DNA of 64,000 nucleotides from Manis javanica (taxonomy: Eukaryota > Chordata > Mammalia > Pholidota > Manidae): NCBI RefSeq assembly GCF_040802235.1, contig NC_133158.1:41234001-41298000 (forward strand). The letters run 5' to 3'. Positions 53,371 through 64,000 of the stretch are shown piece by piece. Every line of letters begins with the position of its first letter. The stretch's first letter is position 1. The notes beneath the pieces are model-generated. The model saw nothing but the letters and a program-made list of their open reading frames with translations. It was not told where the DNA came from and did no database searches. The translations under genes were made by a program, and so were the position numbers.

Positions 53371-53499
53371 GTCCAGGTGGACGATGACGACTTCATGCAT
53401 ATTCGCGTATATGAAAGCCTACCGCACACAAACAAGCCCTTGGCCTTGACCAACTATCAGACCCACAAAGCCAGGCATGATGAGCTGGCCTATTTCTAG
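53371..53499 (+). CDS. CSTB: Cystatin B exon 3 with stop codon
   Basis: This 129-nt exon encodes VQVDDDDFMHIRVYESLPHT and ends KARHDELAYF, then TAG. The second binding loop (SLPH) and the carboxy-terminal YF are as in human CSTB. An ATTAAA at 53,934-53,939 is a candidate polyadenylation signal about 435 nt downstream of the stop. Confidence 0.97.
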   Translation, partial: VQVDDDDFMHIRVYESLPHTNKPLALTNYQTHKARHDELAYF

Positions 53500-56466
53500 T
53501 TCTCCACCGTGCAGAGCCTGTCGTCCACATGGCTGTGTCCTCCAGATGTGCTCTGGGTCGTCAGCAGCAGTGCCGTCTGCGGTGGGGGGTTGTTAGCACC
53601 TTGCTGGTCTGTTTCTCACTTTCCTCGACTTGACCTTTTTCCTGCCAATCAACAATCTCGACTAAATCACTTTCAAAAAAGACTTATATCATCTTTAAAT
53701 ACATATATCTTTGAAGTCTACAAATTGCCTGCTTTGGGGTTTTTTCCTTCTGAAGCCATAGTCTTACACAGTGGTGTCCTAGGTGGAGAGCGCCGTGGGT
53801 AGGAGGTTCCCTCACAGCCATGTGGCACCTGTCCCACGGGGAGCCATGTGCTGGCCTGAGACCCCTTCCACCTGGGCAGCCCACCAGCACTCCGGGAGCC
53901 TGGACTCTGTCATCTCCTGGCCTCCATTTCCCCATTAAACGAAAGGATTTGAGGAAATCTGGTCCTAGAGCATTAGCTTAGATGCCCTTGGACACACTCA
54001 CACTTTGTGCCTTAGGACAGAGGCGCGCACAGGACAGGTAGCTGTGGCAACAAAGGTGTGCCTGCGAGAGACTGTGTGGCCTCCTGGCGGGGTTGTATGT
54101 GCTCAGAGCCCACCCCCTCCTCCCAACAGCCTGTGTTTTAACAGTACGCTTTTGGGTTTCAACAGAGGGCTCCTGTCTGAGTGGCATCAGCCGGTCCCTG
54201 GACAGTGTGGGGTTGTGTTGATCGGACTGTCTCTGTGTCGCAGGAGTAAAGACGGTGTTGGAGTTGCTGTGTGGCTCCAGGGCATAGCAGGAAATCCCTG
54301 AGCTCCCCTTTGCCTCCCTGTTTTGTGCCAGGTGGGCCCAAGGTCATCCCAGGGTCCCTGCAGGAGGAGGGCGGGGTGGTAGACGCCACAGATGCAACAA
54401 TGGGAGAGGCTGAGCGACGCCTTGAGCCAAGGAGCGCAGGTGAGAGCGGGGTAGGCCCCGGGAGCCCGGGGGCCCTGGGAGCTGGGGGAACCTGGGAGTG
54501 CAGATGGGCCAGGGAGTGCGGGTGGGCCCAGGATCCAGGGGGGCCGCACAGACTCCCGGGCCTCCAGAGGAGCCGGCCTGCTCACCTGTGTTTAGACTTC
54601 TGACCAAGTTTAAGGGTAAACCCACGAAACGTGTAGAAACGTGTTACAGGGGCCCAGAGACGCTTCCCCCAGGATCAGGCCTCCTGCCACGAGCACCTCT
54701 CTGCCTAGCTCAGCAGCACCAGGACAGTGGCACTCGGTGGTGAGAGGTGGCATTGGAGGTCAGACAGGAAGCAGGCTCACAGCCCCTCCTTCCCTCTCCT
54801 TGCCATCCTGACAGCAGTGAGCCCGGTGAGAAGACCTGCAGGTGCACTTACTAACGTGCAGGTGAATCAGCCAGGGCACCACCACCCAGGTGTGCTTCAC
54901 CACCCAGGTGCGCAGAAACTGGAGCCCAGGCAGACTGGTGTCACTTGCCAGGGAACCTGGTCCCCAGCCCTGGCAGGGAGGAGCCAGGATAGGGAGCCCC
55001 ACTGCCAAGAGCTACGGGCCAGCTGCCCGCAGAGTAGAGTGCGGGCCTGAGGGAACTGGGCCCCTCCGCCAGGGCAGGGCAGCCCGTCCTGGAAGGTGAG
55101 ATGCTCAGGATCCATGCCCATTGGACCACGGGACTTCACAGAGTTCCTAAGGGGAAGGGTGATGAATCCCTGAGGGAAAGGTCACACTTAAGCACAGTCG
55201 CAATGAAAAACCCCCTGTGGGTAACCCCAGACCACCAGGGCGACAGACATAGCCTTGACAGGACGCCAGGCTTACCCAAAATCCACGTGCACAGTATGTG
55301 GGTCTGGTGGACACGGGGCCCCCGATGCCCTACTTGGACCCAGAGATGGCCCTGAGGGTCTTCCCAAACCTGAGCTCAGCTCCAAGAAGGCCCCAATCTG
55401 CAGCATCAGCACCTCAGTCCCCCCACTGGTCCAGTTTTGCAATCACTGGCTAGAACTGCAACTAAAGCCCTAGGTTGGGAAGTGTGCAGCTAAAAGAAGT
55501 GTGCAAACCACTGCCACACCCCTCTGATCCGTCGGGGGCTCCGTGAAGCCAGTTAACGATCTGCTTTCATGTCCGCAGAGGGGAACGTCTAACCCTCCCA
55601 TCATCGAGCCGTCATCCCAGCTACTCTGCCATGCACAGGGCTGGCGTCATGCTGTGGGGTTTGCTCCTTCCCCTCCTCGCTCTCTGGGGCCTGAGGACAG
55701 GCTCTGCCAGGCCCATCAGTTCCCTTCCCTGCCCCGGGCACATCCTCTCCTCGTGCCAGGAGCTGGGTCCCAGGTGAGAAAGTAACCAGTGGCTTCCAAA
55801 CCAGCAGCTCCAGCAGCATGACGGAGGCACCCCGCTCCCCTCCCGAGACCACCAGGCTCTGTGCCCTCGGATTAGTCATGACTGCTCCCCCTCGGGGCCC
55901 ACGCCCATCTGGGGGTGGCTTCTTTCCATCCAGTCTGCCCAGTTCTGCCAGGCCAAGGGCTGGCCCTTGTTCTCTGGCTTCAGAGCCGACTGGACAGCGA
56001 TGCACCAGGACAGGGAGTGGCCCACGACCTCAGAAGCCTTTCCTACCACGATGGGCCTCCTGCTGCCTGAGACTGGAATTTGCCCGATACTGGCGTGGGG
56101 CAGCAGCAGGGACAGAGGGAGGGCTGTGGCTGGAGCCTTGTTCACCACCACCAGCTGGAACTGGGCCCCCCCGTGCTCATGAGCCAGGAATCGGGAAGCG
56201 ATGCAGTCTCCTGCTCAGGACTCAGCTCTGCTTGGCTTGGTGGGAAAGCTTTTAAAGTGTTTCCTCTGCCGGAATTGAGAATAAAATTCTAAGAACTTTC
56301 ATGAACATAAAGCTAGTATTTCCTGAGTCAGACCTAAGGTCACTCATTAAATTCCATCTTAAACAAATGAACACACTATGGTCCTCATGAGCACAGCCTG
56401 TGGTGGAAGGCAGCAATGTGGCTGGTAAGACATTGTTTTTCAATCTGTGTCTTTCCACATTGAGAA
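53500..56466 (+). other. CSTB 3' UTR and downstream part of duplication unit 2
   Basis: Collinear with 20,037-23,056. The G-rich minisatellite-like stretch (about 54,430-54,560) differs in unit count from its counterpart. No further exon is recognised. Confidence 0.75.
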
Positions 56467-59400
56467 AACAACACTCACTGTGGATAAACTGCAGAAGTTC
56501 TCAAGAACACATGTGAGCTACAAAAGCCCACATTTTAGGAACGAGAAGCTCGGCTGCATGGCAGATGCCCAGGGGAATCTTTCAGATGCAGGGGTGCAAG
56601 GCTGAGCCTCTGGGGCACAGGGGTCCCAGGGCACACAAGGGGGAAGTACCCCAGGCTCCCTTCCTCCCTGTACAGCTGTGCAGGGACCCCCAAGGCCCAG
56701 GTCCTCCTCACTGGGCTGCTCCCTGCTGGCAGAGCCCAGAACTGTGTGGCTGGACTCCACAACCACAGTGGAGTCTCTACAAATACTCTTCTCTGCAAAG
56801 ACCGTCCAGTACCCCCATTCTACCCCCAGCACAGAGCGACCTCAGCAGAGACACAGGCACCCACACACCAGCCCTGAACCCAGCCCCAAAGCCACAGGTG
56901 GAGTGCCCGGTCACAGTGCCTGGAGGGACCAGCCTGACTGGTGCCCATGGGCAGAAGTGAACACAGCAGGATTGTGTTCTCGGGGAATGCCGACTGTCCG
57001 GACCAGCTGGATGCAGGTTCAAGACCTCACTGGCCTAGGGCACTGGGCCTGGCCTCCCAGTGCTGCCCTCCCCAGGGACGGGGATCCCTCCGATGTCCAC
57101 TCTGCACGTTCATCCGACATGCTCCCTCCATGGTCACAGGCCATGTGCTGGAGGGAAGTCCAACAGCTAAGCACCACTGGGGATGAAAAGGGGAGTCCCG
57201 GCCACCTGGCAGTGGGAGGAGGTGTGGGACAGACAGCTGGGCTCGGCAGCGGCACACCCGCAGCAGGCCGACTTGGGTCTGGAGGCTGTGTGGCTCCCAC
57301 CCAGACTCAGAAAGCCAGGACCGCACTCCCAGCCTGCTGTCTGCACATAATCCTCTCTGCGCACCCACTGCCCTCCTGCTGGCCTCCCAGGCGGGTGCTG
57401 TGTGCAGTCCTCTTGAATCCCACCCCACGGGATGTGGGTGAGGGAGGCCCAAGAGAGCGGCAGTGGCAGAGGAGGCCAGGGAGGGGTTCCTGGCTCTTCT
57501 GGCAGCAGATCGCAGCCCAGTCACATGCTCAAAGGTGCCTCTGACGCACACAGAGGGGGCCTGACACCCCATGTGGTTGGTCTCTGCAAAGGGCAGGACT
57601 AGGAGGGGCCTGCTTGCGGTGATGGTATAGGGGCCAGAATGCTCTCCCCTTCCATTCCGTACATTTCACCGTAAGGGGCTCAAGGGGAGAGGAGGACTGG
57701 GGCCTGGAGCGTCAGGACACCCAGTACAGGCTGAGCATTCACCCCTTCCTTCAGTCCAATGTGCCCAATGCTCTCCCTGGGGCACAGGACAACAGTGGGA
57801 GGAAACTTTCACATCAGGGACTGGGCCTTGGCATCATGGGGCAGGCAGTGCGCCCAGCTGCCACTCCCACACCAGAAGCACCTTCCACTGGCCCACCGTG
57901 CACTTTGTGACGCTGTGCTTCATCTGCTGCACACTGAGGGCTGTGCTTCTAACAGGTGTAAGAAAAGAACACAAAACAGCATTGTGTTTACCATCGCTTA
58001 CGTATATTGCAAAAGTAACACAGACCGGCGCCGTTTTAGGACTTGGCCATGGTTTAAGACTGATGAAGAAGAAAGCAGTTTGGTAATTCGTCTTTGAGGT
58101 TTACAGGAGGAGCTCTGAAGATCTGACAAGAATCAAAATCTGTACTCTGGTAACAAGGAGGTGATTCTGGGCCAATACATTTCTTGCCTTCAAATAAATT
58201 ATCTTAGTGTTGCTAATGTATGGAAAGTAAAACCAAACATTAATGCTAATTTGGACCCAACGTGTGAAAAGCACTGCCCAAGGACCCTGGTTAACTCCTC
58301 ATGGGGAATTTGAAGCACAGACAACCCATGGCCTCTGTCATTGTCCTGATGGCACTATCCATCCCATAGGGAACTGACAGCACGTACTTGACTGCATAGT
58401 GACCACAGTAGCTGCTAGGAGTGGGGACGCACAGGGCTTGGCTGTCCCTGCAGGAGCCCCACACTTCCGAGGCCCTCAGGAGCCGTCGGCTTGTGCTGCT
58501 GCACATGAGGGGCCTGGCCAGGCTGCCTCACTGCAGCCCAGAGGCAGAGGGGGCCTCGTTTGGCAGAAAGTCCTCCAGGGGGTTGTTCCCACCGTTCGGT
58601 GCTAGATTCAGCCAGTGAGAGAACTGGGCCTAAGACAGAGCGAAGCCCCTGAAACACAGCCACGGAAATTGAGAATCGTGGGGGGTTCCGGCGGCCCGCC
58701 CTCTGGGTGGGCGGCGCTCACAGCCCAGCCCCGGCCCAGCTCTGCGCTCCCACACAGGGTCCTCGCCTCACCAAAGACATGCACTTAGGTTCTCTGCTGC
58801 CTTACACCTGCACTCGATATTTAAGAAAAGCCAAAAAGCAGCTTTTCTCCATCACTGGTGTGTGGCGTCTCCCCAGCTACTCGGCAGGGACAGGGTGGTC
58901 CATGGGGGCGCTGCACAGCTGGGGATGCCAGCTGGCCCTGCTCCTCCTTGGGTCCACTGGGCCCTGGTGGGACCAGTGAGCTGGGCTCTGCCCCAGGGCT
59001 CCAGGGGCTGGGTCCTCGGAACTGGGAAGGGCAGGGACACAGATGGCCTTCTGCTGGCTGCTGTGGGAGCTCAGGGACTCTGACCGGGGCAAAGGTTACC
59101 GGGAGTCAGGGGGTGGCAGGCGGTGGCTCAGTGGGAGCAGCTTTTCTTTATTCTGGGGTGTTGTCAACAGGAACATGTGGCTCAGGACGCGAGTCTTTCC
59201 AGAGGATACCAGAACTGCCGTCAGGGGCAATGGCTGTGGGGGGGTCTGCACATGGGGCCCTTGGGAGACGCAAACCTAGGTGCCCCGCAAAAGTGGCAGC
59301 AGGCACTGCAGCCCGGGCAGGCCAAACCCAGGCTTCTGGGTGGGCACCCCTGCCTCAAAATCCTGGGCTACGTGGGGCAGGCAGGGGTCCCAGCAGTGGA

Positions 59401-60402
59401 CAAGTGGACTCGTGTCTGCTGGCCCCTGCTGGAGGCATCTGAGCTGCTCCTCTGGAGCGCCGCCCCCGCCCGACCCCACGTCAAACCCCTCCCGGGGCAG
59501 GTCGGGGAGCAGCAGCTGGCTTTGCGGGGCCTCTGGCTTGCAGACACCTGGTGCACAGAACCCAGAGTTGGTGGGGATGAGGTAACTGGCCTGGGGTTGA
59601 AATATACTCAGCGGGGAGGAGGTCAGCTCTGCCCCCGTCCTGTCACCAGCAGCAGGTGGCAAACGCGTACCTGACCTGCAGTACCACACACCAGGCTCTC
59701 CCACACCCGCCTGCAGCTGCGCCGGCCCCTCCTCATCTCCCTCATCGCTCGGCAGGGCCCTGGAGGTGGTGCTCAGGTAGACATGACATACGGAGTCTGA
59801 TGGGATTTCCAGGGCCCAGGAAAGGTCCCGCCAGGTGACTGGGCCATGCCTGCCTGTGTCTGGGTCTGCTAGTATTAAGCTGTGCACACGGCGACATGAA
59901 AACAGGATGTCTGCACCCCTGGGGACCTACCAGGCGCATGGCACCAAACACAACTCTGAAGCCGGCACGGAGACCATCAGGTCAGGACAACAACGAGGCT
60001 ATTTGGCGTAAATCTTATGGAAGCAAATGGTTAAAACCCAACTCAGAGATGCAGGGGCTCCCGGGCCCACCGTCTGGTGAGGGGAACATAGCACATTCCC
60101 CACACCAGCCTAGGAGGCTGGGGGACGGACGCCAAGAGGGCAGACACAGAGCTGGTTTTCCAGGGAGGCCCAGGGGCCTGCGGGGAGCAGGGAGCTGGGT
60201 TTCAAATTACACATTTCTGTGGTCACTGTGTTGTTAAAAAGGACGGCTGCACGTTTTCACCATTAAGACAAGTTGATGCTGGACACCCACAAAAGACAAA
60301 ATACCAAGCTTCAGTCACAGCTCTAAGGCAGACGTCACATTTCTCACAAGGACGAAGACGGAGACACTAACAGGCCGCGTGCTAGAGGCGGGTATGCGCG
60401 CC
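56467..60402 (-). other. Intergenic sequence and likely PDXK 3' UTR
   Basis: Single-copy DNA between the duplication edge and the PDXK stop codon. Human PDXK has a long 3' UTR, so part of this is probably transcribed on the minus strand. One candidate AATAAA on that strand is at about 59,149-59,154 (plus-strand TTTATT). A more A/T-rich patch at 57.96-58.26 kb interrupts otherwise GC-rich DNA. No convincing gene is seen, although long open frames exist on both strands. Confidence 0.55.
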
Positions 60403-60515
60403 TCAGAGCACCGTGGCCTGGACGACAATCTTGGGGTTCTCGATGTCCTTTTTGCTCTGGACCATCCGCAGCTCCAGCTGCGCCGAGCTGGGCCTCTGCC
60501 CTTCCCCAGCCTGGG
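60403..60515 (-). CDS. PDXK: PDXK last coding exon
   Basis: Pyridoxal kinase phosphorylates vitamin B6 vitamers with ATP to make pyridoxal 5'-phosphate and its relatives in the cytosol. This minus-strand exon encodes [20 protein letters not shown] and ends [11 protein letters not shown] then TGA, closely matching the human carboxy terminus. The acceptor AG is at 60,516-60,517. Its first two bases complete an Ala codon split with the preceding exon. Confidence 0.95.
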
Positions 60516-60829
60516 CTACGGAACAAAGGCAGCGTGACGGACGGGAGGGCAGGGGCGTGGCTCTCTATCCCCTACCTTTCCCCAGTCCCGACAGTCGGGG
60601 TACCACTGGCGTACCCGTCTCAGAAGGCACCCCAGGACGCTGCCCCTGCCCCCAGGCCTAAAGCCAAGGCCAATGCCCGGGCGGACGGTGGGAGCAATGG
60701 GGAACCCTCTGACCGCAGCAGAAAGTGGTCACACCAGAGTGGAGCAGTGCTGTGCCCACCCCTCCCAACCAGGGCTCCCAAAGAAAGTGCCGACCAGCAG
60801 GACCAGCTCGTGGGCTGGCTCAGTGGTAC
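60516..60829 (-). other. PDXK: PDXK intron before the last exon
   Basis: Short intron of 314 bp with nothing else recognised. Confidence 0.85.
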
Positions 60830-60896
60830 CTTTTGCACAGTTGATGGTCCGCTGCAGAACGTGGTACATAGCCGACACGGTCTTCTCACAAGCCAC
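60830..60896 (-). CDS. PDXK: PDXK penultimate exon
   Basis: This 67-nt minus-strand exon encodes [20 protein letters not shown] and AK plus one base. It has an AG acceptor at 60,897-60,898 and a gtacca donor. Human PDXK has [20 protein letters not shown] here, so the exon is well conserved. Start and end phases fit both neighbours. Confidence 0.94.
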
Positions 60897-62401
60897 CTGC
60901 ATGGGGAGGAAATGCTGTGGCCCCTACTGGAGGCTCCCCACTCTGTTGCCCACAGCTGCCTGGATGGGATGCTTTATTAACACAGGCACTGTGCCCTCTG
61001 GGTCGCCAGGGCACTGGCTCTGCCACCACGCCCCGCCCCCAGGACTGCCCACCGAGGAGACCCAGCAGAGCCTACAGACTCCTAGATGCGAAGGAGTCAT
61101 GCCCACCCCCCTCTGGAGGACCTGTCCATACTGCCTGGCATGCCATACGTGCTTAGCAAGTGTTTCCAGAATGAAGTGGTTACAGGGAACCGATGTGGGA
61201 AGAGCTCCTGTCCCAAAGCTGGCAAAGTCACCACCCACTGGTGTCTCAACATCAGACTCAGGCTTGGCACACACTGGGGAAGTGAGCATAGTTCCTCCTG
61301 ACTCCAGGACTAGGGCCAGCTGAGCTCAGCCTAGGCCTTGGGCGGCCAGCAGCAAGGCCTCCCCCGGACAGGTCTAGATGCTTGGACCAGAAGACTCCCA
61401 TGGCTGCCAGATAAACACGGCACACCTGTGCCCACCCCGGCTCACAGTGGGCAGAAGGGGTGAAGCTACGTCAGACAGTCACCAGAGCCTTGTCAGTCAG
61501 AGGGGAAGGGCACCGGCCAGCCATCCTAGCCCTGAGTGCCACAAACATGGAGCTGGACACCCAGCCACAACTGCCGTATTAGGGAGGGTGTCTATCGGCC
61601 CCCAGGGGAAACAGGCCACGCCAAGTGCCTGGTAAACACAGCTTTAGGGGAGTCCACTTCCAGATCCTGACCTCTGAATTCTTCCTTGAGGGGACCCGAC
61701 TGAGGAAGTCATGCTCCTGTCCCCTCCCCTCCTTGCTGGCAGCCGCCCTTCCCCCGTGAGTCCTCAGGCGCCGGTGGGCCTCAACCACCAGAACCACTGT
61801 GAGCTGCAGAGGGGACATGCTAGGGGCCCAGCCACCTGGGCACTGCCGTGCATGCCAGGTTTCCAATTCTTTGGTTTCAAAGCATTAAGGGAGGACACAC
61901 TAAGGCTGTCAGCTGACGGGGCATGGACAGAACAATCAGACAAGAGATCATGGTGTATGCAACACAAGGTCAAAGGATGCCGTCTTCTCTGGAGCTTTAG
62001 CTGTGGGGTGAACACCCATCTACCGAATCAGAGCAGCACCCGAGCAGAATGACTCTCTCTACGAAGGCGGACATTTACACAGAGAGCAGCAGTGGAACAC
62101 ATGGACCCAGGAGGAGACGGCTCTCCAGTCAAGTTCCCCTGCACGAGCCCATCCCTTATCCTCACAGGAGCTCCCAGTCTGAGTCTTTAAGTCACTGCAA
62201 CGATGAAAAGTGCGATAAACTTTACTCAACTGTTCCTCTGGAGGTGTGTCTAGTTACCGAGTTACCAAGGCTGCGACCCCTCCCCAGTCCTCGGACCTCG
62301 TCTGGGGCAGATCGGCCATGGTCAAGACCTGGCTGTCTCCCTTTTCCTGGTTAAGCCCCCACAGCACCTGACTGTCCGGGGGCTGGGGGTGTCCTACTGA
62401 C
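60897..62401 (-). other. PDXK: PDXK intron
   Basis: Intron of about 1.5 kb between the GTGD exon and the penultimate exon. No repeat or additional gene is recognised. Confidence 0.8.
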
Positions 62402-62538
62402 CTTGAGATTATTGGGGTGCTTGTGAGTCCACGCCAGCAGCATAGCAGCAAAGAGGTCCCCCGTGCCCACAAAGACCGCATCCACCTTATGCATCTCCAT
62501 GCGGATACGCTCTGTCAGCATGGACCCGTCGGGTTTCC
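62402..62538 (-). CDS. PDXK: PDXK exon with GTGD catalytic motif
   Basis: This 137-nt minus-strand exon encodes [20 protein letters not shown] and on to [20 protein letters not shown] and PNNLK. The GTGD motif carries the catalytic Asp of the ribokinase-type fold and the anion hole, and is identical to human. The acceptor follows ccttcccc and the donor is gtcagt. Confidence 0.96.
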
Positions 62539-63285
62539 CTGGGGAAGGGAGACAGCGACTGGGACCCAAGGGCTCAGGTCCCAAGGCCCTAGGCCAGAGG
62601 AGTGCCACCCTGCCCTCCTCCCTGTGTGGCGGCAGGGAAAGCTGCCATCACCTGCCGGGGATCCCAACACCCCCAGCCACAGCCGCAAATCAGGGGAGGA
62701 AGTGCAAGACTGGACCTCTGGTCAAGATGGCCTAGGGGCCACGGCACAGCTCCACAATGGGGGACTGGCACATGCCACGTGACCCAGAGAGGGTCCACAG
62801 GGCATGAAGGGTGCCCATGGCAGCAGGGACCGTGGGAACCCCTCACATGGGGGCAGGTGTGCAGGTGTGAGGTGTGAGCAAATGGGTGTGAGCGAGTGTG
62901 GAGAACTCACATCCAGGAGGCATCACATGACTAACAATGGCCACTAGAGTGCAAACCACCCCCGGACATGTGAACCAGCCCCGCGGGATGGGAGGCATGA
63001 GGACTCCTGTCCCTGACTACGCATGGAGAGCTGCTTGGTGACCCGGGGGAGCCCGTCAGCACCCCGCCTGCTCCACTGCACCCCACGTCCTGGAAACCCT
63101 TCTCCATCCTGCTTGCAGCTGAATCTTTCCGGGGGGTGACGAATTCAGCACTATGACCCCTGCTGAGTATGGCGGGGGTGGGGGTGGGGTGTCTTTCTCA
63201 CAAACCCACAACTGTCTCAGAAGCCTCAGGGACACGGTGTGGGCGGAAGGGTGCCCTGCGGCCTGGTGGGCAGCACTGGACTTAC
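62539..63285 (-). other. PDXK: PDXK intron
   Basis: Intron of 747 bp with a G-rich run near 63,171-63,187. No other element is recognised. Confidence 0.8.
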
Positions 63286-63397
63286 ATATCCTCTGGCTGC
63301 CCAGTGCAATCAGGTAGTCGCTGCCCCGCGGGGAGGGCAGGTCAGAGCTGGTGATGACGACCGTGTCGGGGCCCATCGAGTGCAGCATGTCCATCAC
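63286..63397 (-). CDS. PDXK: PDXK exon (first in window)
   Basis: This 112-nt minus-strand exon encodes [20 protein letters not shown] and on to [10 protein letters not shown] plus one base. The acceptor ggcag is at 63,398-63,399. The best donor is AT|GTAAGT after the Ile codon. That gives a junction SQR-IWK where human has SQR-RRN, with the same total length. The upstream exons lie beyond the window. Confidence 0.93.
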
Positions 63398-64000
63398 CTG
63401 CCAGAGCACAGGGGGCCTATCAGCCACCCTGCAGCCTCCCGCCCCCCACCCCGTGAGCCCAAACAGCCTGGCCCTGGCACATGGTCCTACAGGGCCTGGC
63501 TTGACTGGACGGAGACAACAGAGGCTGAGAATGCAGGGCCCACCCTGCCCGGCCTGTGCCTGATGAGTGACATCTTAACATCTGAGTGTGCACCTGCTGG
63601 CCCCCACCTGGCATGCTACCTGGGACCGGATTCCAGAGGAAGGTGCAAACCAGGCCCCAGGATAGCTGTCCCTACTAACCTTGCCTCAAGTGGCAAAACG
63701 CACACACCATCAGGCAAAAAGCTCCCTCACTCCCTTGCTCGCTGTCATTTATTCATGCAGTGAACAACCCTTATTGTCTGCCTAGCAAGATGTTGCTGGC
63801 TGCAGGCTCCTTGTGACAAAATGCCCAGCGGAGTAAACTAAAGAGCTCAGGAAGGTTCTGGCTGAACCAGGAAAGGAGGCAGGTATAGTGCGGCCAGCAC
63901 AGGACGGCCAGGGTCAGACTGGGGACGGGTCTCAGGGAGGACGTGGCCTCCCCAGCCCCCCATGGGCAGCATCAGCTGAGCAGCTTGACTCCCACCCTCC
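63398..64000 (-). other. PDXK: PDXK intron, running off window
   Basis: Intronic sequence. I looked for the preceding exon (human segment ending in QEEALR) and did not find it here. Confidence 0.7.

Larger units (their letters stand above)
46799..56466 (+). repeat. Segmental duplication unit 2 (CSTB region)
   Basis: Begins right after the L1 A-rich tail with TTAAGATATCCCAAATGCAG, matching 10,400 onward, and ends at the TTTCCACATTGAGAAAA point matching 23,056. It contains the intact CSTB gene. A stretch at 47,205-48,050 has no counterpart in unit 1; it includes an old repeat-like block (CAAACAAGGGGCCCAAATTT) and nothing else I recognise. Confidence 0.9.

Noticed and set aside
56678-57544. 288-codon open frame downstream of CSTB
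   Set aside because: Low-complexity GC-rich composition, open frames on both strands, no recognisable domain. Probably PDXK 3' UTR or intergenic DNA.

Overview
This window is nuclear DNA of a placental mammal. Exon-by-exon matches to RRP1, CSTB and PDXK, in that order and orientation (RRP1 minus, CSTB plus, PDXK minus), reproduce the human 21q22.3 neighbourhood read from the opposite strand. The interspersed repeats are mammalian: two L1 elements, a MER5-like DNA transposon, a MaLR-like LTR and several ERV LTRs. I see no Alu, B1/B2, Bov-tA or typical CAN-SINE copies, so primate, rodent, ruminant and carnivore are less likely, but I cannot name the species.

Layout. 1-7,838 (minus): the first six RRP1 exons, ending in a CpG-island promoter at about 7.5-8.45 kb. 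8.46-10.39 kb: old repeats and a (GT)n tract. 10.39-23.06 kb: duplication unit 1, with repeated LTR-like blocks and a diverged stefin/cystatin B paralogue that has lost the normal start codon. 23.06-46.8 kb: a stack of retroelements exactly at the junction of the duplication. It consists of a 3'-truncated L1, then a full-length L1 interrupted by a betaretrovirus-like provirus (tRNA-Lys primer site, 6-bp target duplication), itself interrupted in gag by an antisense class I provirus of ERV-F type (tRNA-Phe primer site, 5-bp target duplication). 46.8-56.47 kb: duplication unit 2, with an intact three-exon CSTB gene and CpG-island promoter. 56.47-60.4 kb: intergenic sequence or PDXK 3' UTR. 60.4-63.4 kb (minus): the last four PDXK coding exons.

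The host genes are unrelated in function: RRP1 in ribosomal RNA processing, CSTB as an intracellular cathepsin inhibitor, PDXK in making pyridoxal 5'-phosphate.

The most striking observation is in the betaretrovirus-like provirus. Its env reading frame begins with a signal peptide followed by an immunoglobulin V-type domain that closely resembles the membrane-distal domain of SIRP (CD172), and then runs on in frame into surface-subunit sequence; the transmembrane subunit is of the CX6CC type. This looks like a host immune-receptor domain captured into a retroviral envelope. Second is the CSTB pair. Copy 1 keeps exons 2 and 3 open but has a wholly different exon 1 and promoter, and most exon 2 differences change an amino acid and cluster in the protease-binding loop. 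Third, the nested ERV-F provirus has nearly identical LTRs although its gag and pol are broken; its env frame is uninterrupted except for three TAG codons.
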